DNA of 64,000 nt, taken from positions 164,527-228,526 of the forward strand of contig NZ_LMDJ01000012.1 of NCBI RefSeq assembly GCF_001425045.1, given 5' to 3'. The notes beneath the pieces were generated by a model that worked only from the letters and a program-made list of their open reading frames with translations, was not told the DNA's origin and did not search any database. Numbering within the stretch: the stretch's first letter is position 1; each line of letters starts with the position of its first letter. Source of the DNA: Massilia sp. Root351. Lineage in GTDB: Bacteria; Pseudomonadota; Gammaproteobacteria; Burkholderiales; Burkholderiaceae_D. The position numbers and the translations under genes are program-made. Of the stretch, positions 16,697 to 26,613 are shown in pieces.

Positions 16697-17431
16697 ATGA
16701 AACGCTTACCCACATTTATTCTCGCTTCCCTGCTGGCCATTCCGGCCTTGGCCGAGGATATCGTGTTCGCCGTTTCCACGGGTAGCGCCATGCCCATGAC
16801 GGAATTCCGCGATGGTGCGCTGGTGGGCGGCCTTCTGAAGGACTTTGGCGACGCGCTCGCGCGCGAACTGAAAGCACAGCCGCGCTATCTCACCTTTCCC
16901 CGCAAACGGGTCGAATCGGCGTTAACCGGCGGGCAAGCTGATTTAGTCTGCGACCTGCGCCCGGAATGGCTGGACAGCAAAGAATGGCGCTGGACCGACA
17001 CCGTATTTACCAACAATATGACGGTGGCCAGCAGGAAAGATACACCGCCGCTGCCGCATTTGAATGCGCTGGCCGGTATTCGGGTGGGTACGCTGCTGGG
17101 ATACCGTTACCAGGAAACCGAAAGCGTGCTGGCAAAGAGTTTCCTGCGCGACGAGGCGTTGACCGACGATATCAATCTGAGCAAACTGCTGACGCACCGC
17201 TATGATTATATGCTGACCAATTCCCTTTATTTCGAATACCAGCGCAAAGTGCATGCGGAACGCCAGCGATTGAATCCGGTTTCATTTAAGATTACCTCCT
17301 TCGATACATACTGTGCATTGCCGCCGCAAGGCAGGTGGCCGGCGGATAAAGTAAACCGTGCTATCCAGGCCTTGAAGGGACGCGGCGAGATCCAGGCCAT
17401 CATGGCGCACTACCGACCCGTAGCCAATTAG
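16697..17431 (+). CDS. Periplasmic solute-binding protein (SBP_bac_3 type)
   Basis: The protein has 244 residues from the ATG at 16697, with a signal peptide (PTFILASLLAIPALA). The mature part resembles family-3 solute-binding proteins of amino-acid ABC transporters: GGLLKDFGDALARELK, QADLVCDLRPEW and a C-terminal AIQALKGRGEIQAIMAHY. No permease or ATPase genes follow, so it may be a stand-alone sensor or partner of a distant transporter. The DNA from here to about 18.5 kb is visibly more AT-rich than the surroundings. In-frame TTG codons at 16676 and 16694 are alternative starts. Confidence 0.85.
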   Translation: MKRLPTFILASLLAIPALAEDIVFAVSTGSAMPMTEFRDGALVGGLLKDFGDALARELKAQPRYLTFPRKRVESALTGGQADLVCDLRPEWLDSKEWRWTDTVFTNNMTVASRKDTPPLPHLNALAGIRVGTLLGYRYQETESVLAKSFLRDEALTDDINLSKLLTHRYDYMLTNSLYFEYQRKVHAERQRLNPVSFKITSFDTYCALPPQGRWPADKVNRAIQALKGRGEIQAIMAHYRPVAN

Positions 17432-17620
17432 GCGTGCACGGATCGCAGAGCGCATTTCGCGCCCCACTCAAGCCAAAAATTAGCTTAATCACACCAAAAC
17501 CGGGCATGATGGCGGCCCATCCATCCTTGCGTACAACAGGCTGCAGCACGCTTGCGCGCATTCCTTGACACCGGCGGCTCGGGTGATACCATGAGGCAAC
17601 ACCCCTCTTGAGTCCCCGCC

Positions 17621-18742
17621 ATGCAAATTCACACCCAAACGGATTTCCATTCCCCTGTACGGCACCGCGCCTTATATACGCCGTGGACCGATGTATTACT
17701 GCTGGGTGGCGGCTCGGTAATCGCGTTGCTGATCTTTAAAATGCTGCGCCTGAGCGCGGAAAGCGTCGCGCAGCTGGCTATTGTCATGCTGGTCGTGGCC
17801 AATTTTGTCAATCATCCGCACTTCGCGTATTCCTATCAATTATTTTATGGGTCGTGGAAGGAAGTAAAGAACGGCGCCATGCCTGCCGATTTAACGCGCC
17901 GCTGGTGCCTCGCCGGCTTTATCGCTCCAATAGCATTGGCGCTGGGATTGATGCTTGGGGCATTACTCTGGCTGAATGGGCAGCCCCTGGTATTGGGCAT
18001 CGGTTTAAATCTGATGGGATTGCTGGTCGGCTGGCATTATGCCAAGCAAGGGTTTGGCATGGCCATGATGGATGCGGCCTTCAAGAAACGGTACTGGCCG
18101 GCAGCCGCCCGCAAAGCCATGTTGATGAATGCGTACGCGTGCTGGGTTGCCACCTGGACCTTAGGTAACAGCACGCAGTTTGCCCGCGAATTATGGGGCG
18201 TATTCGGCCTGGTGGTTAATGTACCCGGCGTCATCGTTATTGCCGCATGCACGGTCGCTGCCGGCACAACCGCCTGGTGCGGCCTGGCCCTTTACCGCGC
18301 AATCAAACAATGGCACGAGCAGCAGTTCAACTGGAAACAAATGCCGCTGGCAGGATTGACCGGCTATTTCGTTACGCTGTATCTGTGGATGGGCCTGATC
18401 AGCCTGGATCCGGCTTTCGTGCTGACGGTCCCATTCTTCCATTCCCTGCAATACCTGACCGTTATCGGCCGCTATAAAGTCAATGAAGCAAAATCGGGCG
18501 GCTGGACCAGGGGACAGCTAGCCGGGTTTGCGCTGACCGGCGCCGTGCTGGGCGCCATCGGCTTCTGGCTGATGCCCGCTGCGCTGGACTATGCGCGCAC
18601 CGGCAAGATCCCGGAAATCGGCAGCCCCGCGCTGGCGGTGGCCTGCTTCTGGATCTTCATCAACGTGCATCACTACCTGATCGACAACGTGCTGTGGCGC
18701 CAGGGCAACCCGAAAGTCAAGCAATACCTGTTCGACGCCTGA
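17621..18742 (+). CDS. Polytopic membrane protein with conserved-looking histidine motifs, function unknown
   Basis: The 373-residue protein has about eight predicted membrane helices. Histidines sit in short motifs at or near helix ends: NHPHF (H65, H67), GWHYAKQ (H139), FFHSLQY (H274) and NVHHYLID (H350, H351). This spread of His pairs resembles membrane metalloenzymes such as desaturases or carotenoid-cleaving membrane oxygenases, but I cannot match it to one. The first 850 bases are AT-rich for this genome. It stands alone between a binding-protein gene and a kinase gene. Confidence 0.8.
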   Translation: MQIHTQTDFHSPVRHRALYTPWTDVLLLGGGSVIALLIFKMLRLSAESVAQLAIVMLVVANFVNHPHFAYSYQLFYGSWKEVKNGAMPADLTRRWCLAGFIAPIALALGLMLGALLWLNGQPLVLGIGLNLMGLLVGWHYAKQGFGMAMMDAAFKKRYWPAAARKAMLMNAYACWVATWTLGNSTQFARELWGVFGLVVNVPGVIVIAACTVAAGTTAWCGLALYRAIKQWHEQQFNWKQMPLAGLTGYFVTLYLWMGLISLDPAFVLTVPFFHSLQYLTVIGRYKVNEAKSGGWTRGQLAGFALTGAVLGAIGFWLMPAALDYARTGKIPEIGSPALAVACFWIFINVHHYLIDNVLWRQGNPKVKQYLFDA

Positions 18743-18842
18743 GGCGCCATGTGGATTCCACGCCACGCTGCACCGCAGCAAAGATGTGTAAATTTTATCA
18801 CTATCGTAAAATAAGCCCGTCACATACATCTTCAGGATATAC

Positions 18843-19736
18843 ATGAGCAAGACAAGCGAGCAGACCTGGCGCCGGGTGCCCCCAAGGAGCCCGGCGCCGC
18901 CTTTGCTATCGGGAACCCAGCTGCGCGGCGCCGCCAGACGCCAGGTGGAAGGGTCCAGGCTGGCACGCTCACGGCGCAACAACACGGCGCTGGGACGCCG
19001 CGCCACGGATCAGGCCAGTTCGTATCAGCAACTGCGCGACCTCTCTGCTGCACTGCAAACAATACGCGAAGAGGAGCGCGCCCACTTGGCGCGCGAACTG
19101 CACGACGACCTGGGCCAGTTGCTGGCCACCCTGCGGATCGAATTCAACCAGTTGCAACTGTTGCAAATCGCCAATCCGGTAGCGGAACGCCAACTGCGCA
19201 GCATGGACGAGCTGCTGGTGCGGGCGGTTACCTCGCTGCGCCGCATTGCCACCGATCTGCGCCCGTCGGCGCTCGAGGAAGGCGGCCTCTACTTTGCACT
19301 GAAAGCCTTACGCAACGAATGGGTACGACGGCATGGCATCTCCTGCAAGCTCGATGTCAAGGAACATGAGCTGATCCTGGAAGACTGCTACAGCACCGCC
19401 GTGTTCCGCATCGTGCAGGAGTCGCTAACCAATATCGTGCGCCACGCGAACGCCACCCGCGTCTGGATTTCCGCACGCAAGCGCGGCGGCACCTTGCGCC
19501 TGAACATAGAAGACAACGGCAGCGGCATCGCGCCAGCCGATCTGCGCAAGCCGCGTTCCTTCGGCCTGCTCGGCATGCGGGAACGGGTATGGGCATTGAA
19601 TGGCAAGATTGGAATCGGCAGGCTGTCCGACAGCGGGGGGGGCCATGGCACCCATATCGCGATCGAGCTGCCGCTGCCTCCCTCAGATCAGCCCCTATTG
19701 AGCGATATCAAGGCGGCGCCAACTACCCGCACCTGA
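18843..19736 (+). CDS. Soluble DegS/NarX-type sensor histidine kinase, orphan
   Basis: The 297-residue protein has an Arg-rich, probably disordered N-terminus (1-58), then a HisKA_3 dimerisation domain with H87 (ARELHDDLGQ) and DLRPSALEEGG, and an ATPase domain with RIVQESLTNIVRHANA, DNGSGI and SFGLLGMRERV. It has no membrane segment or input domain, and no LuxR-type response regulator gene is nearby. Its partner must be elsewhere. The signal may reach it through another protein. Confidence 0.88.
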   Translation: MSKTSEQTWRRVPPRSPAPPLLSGTQLRGAARRQVEGSRLARSRRNNTALGRRATDQASSYQQLRDLSAALQTIREEERAHLARELHDDLGQLLATLRIEFNQLQLLQIANPVAERQLRSMDELLVRAVTSLRRIATDLRPSALEEGGLYFALKALRNEWVRRHGISCKLDVKEHELILEDCYSTAVFRIVQESLTNIVRHANATRVWISARKRGGTLRLNIEDNGSGIAPADLRKPRSFGLLGMRERVWALNGKIGIGRLSDSGGGHGTHIAIELPLPPSDQPLLSDIKAAPTTRT

Positions 19737-19795
19737 GCCCGCGGCACATGATATCGTCCTTTTTTTGGCCTGTACCATCGTGTAAAGGTTACGTC

Positions 19796-20122
19796 ATGGA
19801 ACGTCGATGCAATACCTTGATGGAGGAGACGATACAGGTCGCCCTTTCCAAACTCACGCAGCATGATCACGATATCTGCGTGAAGATATTGGTCGCGGCG
19901 CAGGTGCCCGTGGAAACCATCTCCAGGCTGATCTTCCTGCCCCACCGCCGGCGCACCCGGGACCGCCGCCAGGACAGCGCCACGGCGACCATCATCAGCC
20001 GCGCCAGGGGCATACTCAATTGTTCCAACCTGCAGGACGCGGTGGACTACCTGCGGCTCAAACGCGTTCCCGAAGATTTGATGCAGCGCGCCTTGCACCA
20101 CCCCGAGCACCGGGAGGCATGA
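19796..20122 (+). CDS. Small basic protein of unknown function
   Basis: The ATG at 19796 has AAAGG upstream at about nine bases and gives 108 residues. The protein is soluble, with an acidic-to-mixed N-terminal helix, a very basic centre (PHRRRTRDRRQD) and a C-terminal helical part (LQDAVDYLRLKRVPEDLMQRAL). I do not recognise a family. It follows the orphan kinase gene by 59 bases on the same strand and may be cotranscribed with it. Confidence 0.6.
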   Translation: MERRCNTLMEETIQVALSKLTQHDHDICVKILVAAQVPVETISRLIFLPHRRRTRDRRQDSATATIISRARGILNCSNLQDAVDYLRLKRVPEDLMQRALHHPEHREA

Positions 20123-20231
20123 GACGTTTCCTGTTGGAATAATTTATTCTCGCACTATTTCGCTTGGAAACTTTGATAAAAATCAATTCCAGGCTATGAA
20201 ACGTCTTTGTTTCGCGATAACAAGAAGGATA

Positions 20232-20308
<77 letters not shown>

Positions 20309-20348
20309 TCAGGGTATTTTTTGCCGGCAGAAAAACTCTGCGGAAATG

Positions 20349-20376
20349 AAAAACGGGCTGTCTTTCGACAGCCCGT
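20349..20376 (-). terminator. Intrinsic terminator after tRNA-Pro
   Basis: ACGGGCTGTC (20353-20362) and GACAGCCCGT (20367-20376) form a perfect 10-bp stem. On the minus strand it is followed by five T. It lies between the two tRNA genes, so tRNA-Arg either relies on read-through or has its own promoter. Confidence 0.8.
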
Positions 20377-20388
20377 CTTAAAAGTTCT

Positions 20389-20465
20389 TGGTCGGAGTAC
20401 AAGGATTCGAACCTTGGACCCCCTGGTCCCAAACCAGGTGCGCTACCGGGCTGCGCTACACTCCG
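20389..20465 (-). tRNA. tRNA-Pro (anticodon UGG)
   Basis: The 77-nt minus-strand cloverleaf has acceptor arms CGGAGTG and TACTCCG (one G-T pair), anticodon stem CCTGG/CCAGG around loop TTTGGGA giving UGG, a T arm with GGTTCGAATCC and an encoded CCA end. It reads CCA and other proline codons by wobble. Confidence 0.95.
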
Positions 20466-20536
20466 ATGAACGTATTATAGGTGCTAGGCCCCTATGGCGT
20501 CAATGCAGCGACGGAAAAGTTTCGTCTGCTCAAGAC

Positions 20537-21886
20537 TTAAGCAGCCAGCTTAGCATCCACTTTGTCGGCAATACGGCGGGCGCAATTCTGGGCGGCGGCG
20601 GCGTCGCGCGCCTCCACCATCACCCGGATCAGCGGCTCGGTACCGGAAGCGCGGATCAGCACGCGGCCGCTGTCGCCCAGCTCGCGCTCGACGGCATCCT
20701 TCTCGGCCACCATGGCGGGGTTCTTTTGCCATTCGAAGCCGGCCGGCACGCGCACATTGATCAGCGTTTGCGGGAACAGCACCAGCTCGGCGGCGCACTG
20801 CTCCAGCGACTGGCCGCTACGCTTCAGCGCCGACAGCACTTGCAGCGCGGACACGATACCGTCGCCGGTGGTGTGCTTGTCCAGCGCCAGCAGGTGGCCG
20901 GAGCCCTCGCCGCCCAGCAGCCAGCCGCGCTCCTGCATCACTTCCAGCACGTAGCGGTCGCCCACCTTGGCGCGCGCGAACGGGATATTCTTTTGCTTGA
21001 ACGCCACTTCCAGCGCCATATTGGTCATCAGCGTGCCGACCGCGCCGTCCACCTTGCCGGTGGCGCAGCGGTCCATCACCATCACGTACAGCAGCTCGTC
21101 GCCGTTGTACAGGCGGCCCTTGGCGTCGCACATGATGAGGCGGTCGGCGTCGCCATCCAGCGCAATGCCGAGGTCGGCGCCGTGCTCGACCACGGCGGCG
21201 GCCATGGCGGCCGGCGCCGTGGCGCCGTAGCCGTCGTTGATGTTATAGCCGGACGGCTTGTTGCCGATGGCAATTACTTCCGCGCCCAGCTCATGGAACA
21301 CGTGCGGCGCGATGTTGTAGGCGGCGCCGTGGGCGCAATCGACCACGATTTTCAGGCCGCGCAAGTCCAGCGCGTTGGGGAAGGTGCTTTTGCAGAATTC
21401 GATATAGCGGCCCTGCGCGTCGTCCAGGCGCTTGGCGCGGCCCAGCTTGTCCGGCGCCACGCATTCCATGGGCAGGTCCAGCTGCGCTTCGATGTCCAGT
21501 TCCACCGCGTCGGGCAGCTTGGCGCCCTGGTCGGAGAAGAACTTGATGCCGTTGTCCTGGTAGGGGTTGTGCGAGGCCGAAATGACCACGCCGGCTTGCA
21601 GGCGCAGCGCGCGCGTCAGGTAGGCGATGGCCGGGGTCGGCATCGGCCCGGCCAGCATCACGTCCACGCCGGCGGCGGCGAAGCCCGCTTCCAGCGCCGC
21701 TTCCAGCATATAACCGGAGATGCGCGTGTCTTTGCCGATCAGCACAGTCGAACGCGCCGAGCCGCTCATGTTCTTGACCAGCACTTTGCCGGCCGCGTAG
21801 CCCAGGCGCATGACGAAATCCGGGGTGATCGGCGACACGCCCACCAGTCCGCGTACGCCATCGGTTCCAAAATATTTACGTGCCAT
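20537..21886 (-). CDS. glmM: Phosphoglucosamine mutase
   Basis: The 449-residue enzyme converts glucosamine-6-phosphate to glucosamine-1-phosphate for UDP-GlcNAc, peptidoglycan and LPS synthesis. It has the N-terminal [10 protein letters not shown], the phosphoserine loop [14 protein letters not shown] (active Ser about residue 102), the metal loop ALDGDADR and the C-terminal [13 protein letters not shown]. The start at 21886 ([10 protein letters not shown]) is family-typical. It lies 17 bases downstream of folP, the usual folP-glmM order. Confidence 0.97.
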   Translation of the reverse strand: MARKYFGTDGVRGLVGVSPITPDFVMRLGYAAGKVLVKNMSGSARSTVLIGKDTRISGYMLEAALEAGFAAAGVDVMLAGPMPTPAIAYLTRALRLQAGVVISASHNPYQDNGIKFFSDQGAKLPDAVELDIEAQLDLPMECVAPDKLGRAKRLDDAQGRYIEFCKSTFPNALDLRGLKIVVDCAHGAAYNIAPHVFHELGAEVIAIGNKPSGYNINDGYGATAPAAMAAAVVEHGADLGIALDGDADRLIMCDAKGRLYNGDELLYVMVMDRCATGKVDGAVGTLMTNMALEVAFKQKNIPFARAKVGDRYVLEVMQERGWLLGGEGSGHLLALDKHTTGDGIVSALQVLSALKRSGQSLEQCAAELVLFPQTLINVRVPAGFEWQKNPAMVAEKDAVERELGDSGRVLIRASGTEPLIRVMVEARDAAAAQNCARRIADKVDAKLAA

Positions 21887-21903
21887 GTCAGTTCTCTTTA
21901 TCG

Positions 21904-22737
21904 TTAGTTTGCAGCTTGCCATACTTTCAGCGCATCGACGGTCTCTGCCACGTCGTGCACCCTGACTATCCTTGCGCCGTGCGCCACTGCCGCCAGCGCG
22001 CCGCCCAGGCTACCGGCCATGCGCTGCTCCACCGGCTTGCCCGTCACCGCCCCTATCATGGACTTGCGCGACATGCCAGCCAGCAGCGGCACGCCCAGCT
22101 CATCCACCAGCTGGCGGCCAGCCTTGACCAAAGCATAATTATGCTCGACTGTCTTACCAAAGCCAAACCCCGGATCGATCCAGATCCGGCGCCGCTCAAT
22201 GCCGGCATCGGTCAAGGCGGCGATGCGTTCACGCAGGAAATCGGCCACCTCGCGCACCACGTCGCCATATTCGGGCGCTTGCTGCATGGTAGCCGGGTCA
22301 CCGCGCATGTGCATAATACACAACGCGCAGTCGCTATCGCGCACGGCTGAGATCGCGCCCGGCGCCTGGAAGGCGTTGATGTCGTTGATCATGTCCACGC
22401 CGGCCAGCACGGCTTCGCGCATGACGGCCGGCTTGTAGGTGTCGACCGAGATGGCCTTGCCGCAGTCGCGCAGCGCATACACCACCGGCATCACGCGGCG
22501 CAGTTCATCTTCCAGCGGGACCGCCGGCGCGCCCGGGCGGGTCGATTCGCCGCCGATGTCGATGATGTCCACGCCCTGCTCTATCATTTCTTCGGCGTGG
22601 GCGATGGCGAACTCCAGCGAGGCGTGCTGGCCGCCGTCGGAAAAAGAGTCGGGGGTGACATTGAGGATGCCCATCACGAGGGCGCCCGCCGGGTGCAGCG
22701 GGAGGTTGAAACGGCCGAACGGTATTGTCTGTCTCAT
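21904..22737 (-). CDS. folP: Dihydropteroate synthase
   Basis: The 277-residue TIM-barrel enzyme joins p-aminobenzoate to the pterin diphosphate in folate synthesis and is the sulfonamide target. Signature motifs are [26 protein letters not shown] and the C-terminal VRVHDVAET. Start 22737 ([12 protein letters not shown]) was chosen. A longer frame to 22794 adds a hydrophobic head unlike the family. It shares a transcript with glmM. A terminator between it and ftsH suggests its own promoter in the 22.74-22.81 kb gap. Confidence 0.96.
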   Translation of the reverse strand: MRQTIPFGRFNLPLHPAGALVMGILNVTPDSFSDGGQHASLEFAIAHAEEMIEQGVDIIDIGGESTRPGAPAVPLEDELRRVMPVVYALRDCGKAISVDTYKPAVMREAVLAGVDMINDINAFQAPGAISAVRDSDCALCIMHMRGDPATMQQAPEYGDVVREVADFLRERIAALTDAGIERRRIWIDPGFGFGKTVEHNYALVKAGRQLVDELGVPLLAGMSRKSMIGAVTGKPVEQRMAGSLGGALAAVAHGARIVRVHDVAETVDALKVWQAAN

Positions 22738-22811
22738 GGAAACAAATGGTGCTGAGTGAAAAAGAAAAAGTGGGATCGTGCCGCAGTGCAGCACGAGCCG
22801 AGCCCCGTAGC

Positions 22812-22848
22812 AAAAAGCAAAAAGGGCGAGGATTGCTCCTCACCCTTT
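22812..22848 (-). terminator. Intrinsic terminator of ftsH
   Basis: AAGGGCGAGGA (22822-22832) and TCCTCACCCTT (22837-22847) pair with one mismatch around TTGC. On the minus strand the stem is followed by TTTTTGCTTTTTG. It lies 19 bases after the ftsH stop. Confidence 0.8.
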
Positions 22849-22866
22849 CTGTCTGGCGCACAGCGT

Positions 22867-24750
22867 TTAAGCCGGTGCGGTGGCGCTGTTCGGCGTGGCG
22901 CCGGGGCCGTCGCCGCTAGGCTGCTTGCGCAGCGTGACGCCGGCCTTCGGCGGACGCGGCTCGATGCCGGCCATGATGTCGTTGATCTGGTCGGCGTCGA
23001 TGGTTTCCCATTCCAGCAGCGACTTGGTCATCACTTCCACCTTGTCGCGGTTCTCTTCCAGCAGCTTGCGGGCCAGCGCGTATTGCGTGTCCAGGATGTT
23101 GCGGATTTCCGCATCCACCTTCTGCTGCGTCGCTTCCGAGATGGTCTTGTTGGTGCCGCCCATGAAGCCTTCGTTCTGGCTGTCCTCGTACACCATGACG
23201 CCCAGCGCGTCGGACATGCCGAAGCGGGTCACCATCGAACGGGCCAGCTTGGTGGCGCGCGAGAAGTCGTTGGAGGCGCCAGTGGACATCTGGCCGACGA
23301 AGATTTCCTCGGCGATACGGCCGCCGAACAGGATGGAAATCTCTTCCAGCATCTTGTCTTTGTAGCCGGAGATGTTGTCGTGCTCAGGCAGCTGCCAGGT
23401 CAGGCCCAGGGCCCAGCCGCGCGGCATGATGGTCACTTTGTGCACCGGATCGGCCTTCGGCAGCAGCTTGGCGACAACGGCGTGGCCGCTCTCGTGGTAG
23501 GCCGTGTTGCGGCGCTCTTCCTCGCGGATCACCATGGACTTGCGTTCCGGGCCCATGAAGATCTTGTCCTTCGCGTCCTCGAAGTCCTGCATGTCGACCA
23601 GACGCTTGTTGCGGCGCGCGGCGAACAGGGCGGCTTCGTTGACCAGGTTGGCCAGGTCGGCGCCCGAGAAACCGGGAGTGCCGCGGGCCAGGATGTCGGC
23701 TTTCACGTCGGTACCGATCGGCACTTTGCGCATGTGCACGTTCAGGATTTGCTCGCGGCCGCGGATGTCCGGCAGGCCGACCGATACCTGGCGGTCGAAA
23801 CGGCCAGGACGCAGCAGCGCCTTGTCCAGCACGTCGGCGCGGTTGGTGGCGGCGATGACGATCACGCCGGACGAGGCTTCGAAGCCGTCCATTTCCACCA
23901 GCAGCTGGTTCAGCGTCTGCTCGCGCTCATCGTTGCCGCCGCCCATGCCGGCGCCGCGATGGCGGCCGACAGCGTCGATCTCGTCGATGAAGATGATGCA
24001 AGGCGAATGCTTCTTGGCGTTCTCGAACATGTCGCGCACGCGGCTTGCGCCAACGCCGACGAACATTTCCACGAAATCCGAACCGGAAATCGAGAAGAAC
24101 GGCACCTTGGCTTCACCCGCGATGGCGCGTGCCAGCAGCGTTTTACCGGTACCGGGAGGACCGACCATCAGCACGCCGCGCGGAATGCGGCCGCCCAGTT
24201 TCTGGAATTTGGTGGGGTCTTTCAGGAAGTCGACGATTTCGGTCACTTCCTCTTTGGCTTCGTCGCAGCCGGCCACGTCGCCGAACGTGACGGTGTTGTT
24301 GGTCTCATCCAGCATGCGCGCCTTCGACTTACCGAAGGAGAACGCGCCGCCCTTGCCGCCGCCCTGCATCTGGCGCATGAAGAAGATCCACACGCCGATC
24401 AGCAGCAGCATCGGGAACCACGACACGAACACCTGCTGCAGGAACGAAGGCTCCTCGGGCGGCTTCACGTCAAAGCGGACGTTGTTATCGCGCAGGTCGC
24501 CGATCAGGCCACGGTCCAGGTAAGTGGAGGTGGTCCGAACCTTGCTGCCGTCGTCCTTGGTGGCAGTGATGGTATTGCCTTCAATCACCACATCCTTGAT
24601 GTGCCGGGCTTTGACTTCATCCAGCAAATCGGAATAAGCGATCGTCTTCGAACCAGCGGCCGTGCCATGATTCTCGAATTGCTTAAACAGCATGAATAAT
24701 AGCAGGGCAACGACGACCCAAATGGCTGATTTGGAAAACATGTTATTCAC
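22867..24750 (-). CDS. ftsH: ATP-dependent zinc metalloprotease FtsH
   Basis: The 627-residue membrane AAA+ protease degrades misassembled membrane proteins and short-lived regulators. It has two N-terminal membrane helices (about 8-23 and 105-126), Walker A GPPGTGKT (197-204), Walker B IFIDEIDA (253-260), the second-region-of-homology [19 protein letters not shown] and the zinc site HESGH (419-423). The start is GTG at 24750: AAGGAG lies five bases before it, but 14 bases before the next ATG (24741). The gene follows rlmE on the same strand after 188 bases. Confidence 0.97.
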   Translation of the reverse strand: MNNMFSKSAIWVVVALLLFMLFKQFENHGTAAGSKTIAYSDLLDEVKARHIKDVVIEGNTITATKDDGSKVRTTSTYLDRGLIGDLRDNNVRFDVKPPEEPSFLQQVFVSWFPMLLLIGVWIFFMRQMQGGGKGGAFSFGKSKARMLDETNNTVTFGDVAGCDEAKEEVTEIVDFLKDPTKFQKLGGRIPRGVLMVGPPGTGKTLLARAIAGEAKVPFFSISGSDFVEMFVGVGASRVRDMFENAKKHSPCIIFIDEIDAVGRHRGAGMGGGNDEREQTLNQLLVEMDGFEASSGVIVIAATNRADVLDKALLRPGRFDRQVSVGLPDIRGREQILNVHMRKVPIGTDVKADILARGTPGFSGADLANLVNEAALFAARRNKRLVDMQDFEDAKDKIFMGPERKSMVIREEERRNTAYHESGHAVVAKLLPKADPVHKVTIMPRGWALGLTWQLPEHDNISGYKDKMLEEISILFGGRIAEEIFVGQMSTGASNDFSRATKLARSMVTRFGMSDALGVMVYEDSQNEGFMGGTNKTISEATQQKVDAEIRNILDTQYALARKLLEENRDKVEVMTKSLLEWETIDADQINDIMAGIEPRPPKAGVTLRKQPSGDGPGATPNSATAPA

Positions 24751-24938
24751 GAAAACTCCTTGGATGCGGGACGCATCTTTGACCGATAGCTAGAAATCCG
24801 ATTTTACTCGCAATACCGCTGCCCGTGCCATAAACCTGCCCCGTACGGTGCACAAATCCGGCGCGCACCTGCCGCGAGGAAGCGCAAATCCGCTCCTCAC
24901 CGCAGGATTTGCGGCCGGCATGGCAAATATCAAGGCCT

Positions 24939-25607
24939 TTACACTATGGGATTGGACTTATTTTCCACAGGATTCTTCAATCCGCGCCCCAGCAGGAAGA
25001 TCTCGGACGATTTGTCGCGGCTGGCCTTGGGTTTTTTCTGCGTCACGGTCTTGAATTCGGCCCGGAATTTCTCGTACACCGAGTTGAAACCCATGTCTTT
25101 AAAGCATTTGACCAGCAGCGCGCCGCCCGGTTTCAGGTGCAATTGCGAAAATTCGATGGCCAGGTCGATCAGGTCTTCCATGCGCGCCGCGTCCGCCGAG
25201 GAAATCCCCGACAGATTGGGGGCCATGTCGGACAGCACCAGGTCGCATTTGCGTCCCTGCAACAGCTCGCCGAGCTGCTCCAGCGTTTCGATTTCACGGA
25301 AATCGCCTTGTATAAAATGCACGTCAGCGATCGGCTCCATCGGCAGCATGTCGAGGCCTATCATGGTGCCGTTGATGCCGCCGCCCTCCTTGCCGGCCAG
25401 CTTGCGCCGCACGTACTGGCCCCAGCTGCCGGGGGTGCAGCCCAAGTCGACAATCACCTGCCCTGGTTTGACCAGGTGTTCATCTTCATCGATCTCCTTG
25501 AGCTTGTAAGCGGCCCGCGCGCGGTAGCCATCTTTCTGCGCCGCTTTCACGTAAGGATCGTTAATATGGTCGTGCAACCAGTTTTTGTTTAATTTCTTCT
25601 TTGCCAT
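24939..25607 (-). CDS. rlmE: 23S rRNA 2'-O-methyltransferase (U2552)
   Basis: The 222-residue FtsJ/RrmJ protein methylates U2552 of 23S rRNA with S-adenosylmethionine. The SAM loop reads [18 protein letters not shown], and the catalytic K-D-K-E set falls in the N-terminal [34 protein letters not shown] and FRAEF segments. The rlmE-ftsH order is conserved widely. It is divergent from the yhbY-type gene, with 43 bases between start codons. Confidence 0.96.
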   Translation of the reverse strand: MAKKKLNKNWLHDHINDPYVKAAQKDGYRARAAYKLKEIDEDEHLVKPGQVIVDLGCTPGSWGQYVRRKLAGKEGGGINGTMIGLDMLPMEPIADVHFIQGDFREIETLEQLGELLQGRKCDLVLSDMAPNLSGISSADAARMEDLIDLAIEFSQLHLKPGGALLVKCFKDMGFNSVYEKFRAEFKTVTQKKPKASRDKSSEIFLLGRGLKNPVENKSNPIV

Positions 25608-25650
25608 TCGCGTAGAATACTGCCTTTAGAGAACTACCGAAAAAAATATT

Positions 25651-26118
25651 ATGATCAAACTCACACCCGTTGAACGCGCTGCCCTGCGCGCCGAGGCCCA
25701 TGGCCTGAAACCTGTCGTCATGATAGGCGAAGCGGGCTTGACGCCTGCCGTCATCAAGGAAATCGAACTGGGCCTCGACGCCCACGGCCTGATCAAGGTG
25801 CGCGTGTTCGGCGACGACCGCGAAGCCCGCGCCGGCATGTACGACACCATCTGCGCGCAGCTGGAGGCGGCGCCGGTGCAGCACATCGGCAAACTGCTGG
25901 TCCTGTACCGCCCGAAAAAGGAAGTGGAAAAGGAACGCAGCGCCAAGACCGGCAAAGGCATGCGCATGGTCACCATCGTGAAACCTAGCGCCAGCGGCAC
26001 CAAAAAGCCGTCGGTCAACAAGGTTTTGCTGAAGGGGAATGAGCGTGTGACCGAGGGTGGCACCATCAAGCGTGCCAAGGTGCGCCAGAAGAGCACCAAA
26101 AAATCGTCGCTGGCCTAA
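25651..26118 (+). CDS. yhbY: YhbY-family CRM-domain RNA-binding protein
   Basis: The first 95 of 155 residues form a CRM domain: KLTPVERAALRAEAHGLKPV, VMIGEAGLTPAVIKEIE, and the family GxxG-like and LLVLYRPKK strands. YhbY binds pre-50S ribosomal particles and 23S rRNA. The C-terminal 60 residues are a basic Lys/Ser-rich tail not present in the 97-residue E. coli protein, probably extra RNA contact. It is divergent from rlmE, the arrangement found in E. coli, where both act on 50S assembly. Confidence 0.93.
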   Translation: MIKLTPVERAALRAEAHGLKPVVMIGEAGLTPAVIKEIELGLDAHGLIKVRVFGDDREARAGMYDTICAQLEAAPVQHIGKLLVLYRPKKEVEKERSAKTGKGMRMVTIVKPSASGTKKPSVNKVLLKGNERVTEGGTIKRAKVRQKSTKKSSLA

Positions 26119-26121
26119 CCG

Positions 26122-26148
26122 AAACCGGGGTATGCCCCGGTTTTTTTA
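26122..26148 (+). terminator. Intrinsic terminator of yhbY
   Basis: AAACCGGGG (26122-26130), loop TATG, CCCCGGTTT (26135-26143), then further T residues. The T-tract touches the stop codon of the convergent DUF4149 gene, so the hairpin may serve both directions. Confidence 0.9.
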
Positions 26149-26613
26149 CGTCTGCTTCAACACCAGCCAGCCGGCCAGCAGGCTCTGGATCAGGTAAATA
26201 CCGCTGGAAACACCGTGCAGCATGCCGAAACGGCCTTTCGCGGCCGACTCCATCACGCCCGACGGGCCCGCCGCGGCGCGCAGTTCCGCCATCATCGGCT
26301 GCAGGCCGAAGTGGCTGACCACGGTGCACATCACCATCAGCACGATAATCGCCAGCACCGTGCGGCGGCGCTGGCCGTCCCAGCCCGGCGTGGCGCGCCA
26401 CAACAGCAGCAGCATGGCCAGGCCGCAGCCCAGCGACAGCAGCGCCATCGCATGGAACATGCTGCCGGCGATGGTGCCCGCCAGCACGCGGTCGCCCAGG
26501 GTGGCAAACAAGGTCGGCGCCACCAGGTAGCCCACCGCCCACAGGCAGCCGGCCCACAGCACCGCCACCAGCAGGCGCACCTTCGGCAAGAAACCGGCCA
26601 TGGACGGCGTCAT
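26146..26613 (-). CDS. DUF4149 membrane protein
   Basis: The 155-residue protein has four predicted membrane helices (VRLLVAVLWAGCLWAVGYLV, FHAMALLSLGCGLAMLLLL, TVLAIIVLMVMCTVVSHFGL, and a C-terminal VSSGIYLIQSLLAGWLV). This layout and the position behind greA match the DUF4149 family of betaproteobacteria. The function is unknown. Its ATG overlaps the greA stop codon (TGATG), so the two are translationally coupled. Confidence 0.88.
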   Translation of the reverse strand: MTPSMAGFLPKVRLLVAVLWAGCLWAVGYLVAPTLFATLGDRVLAGTIAGSMFHAMALLSLGCGLAMLLLLWRATPGWDGQRRRTVLAIIVLMVMCTVVSHFGLQPMMAELRAAAGPSGVMESAAKGRFGMLHGVSSGIYLIQSLLAGWLVLKQT

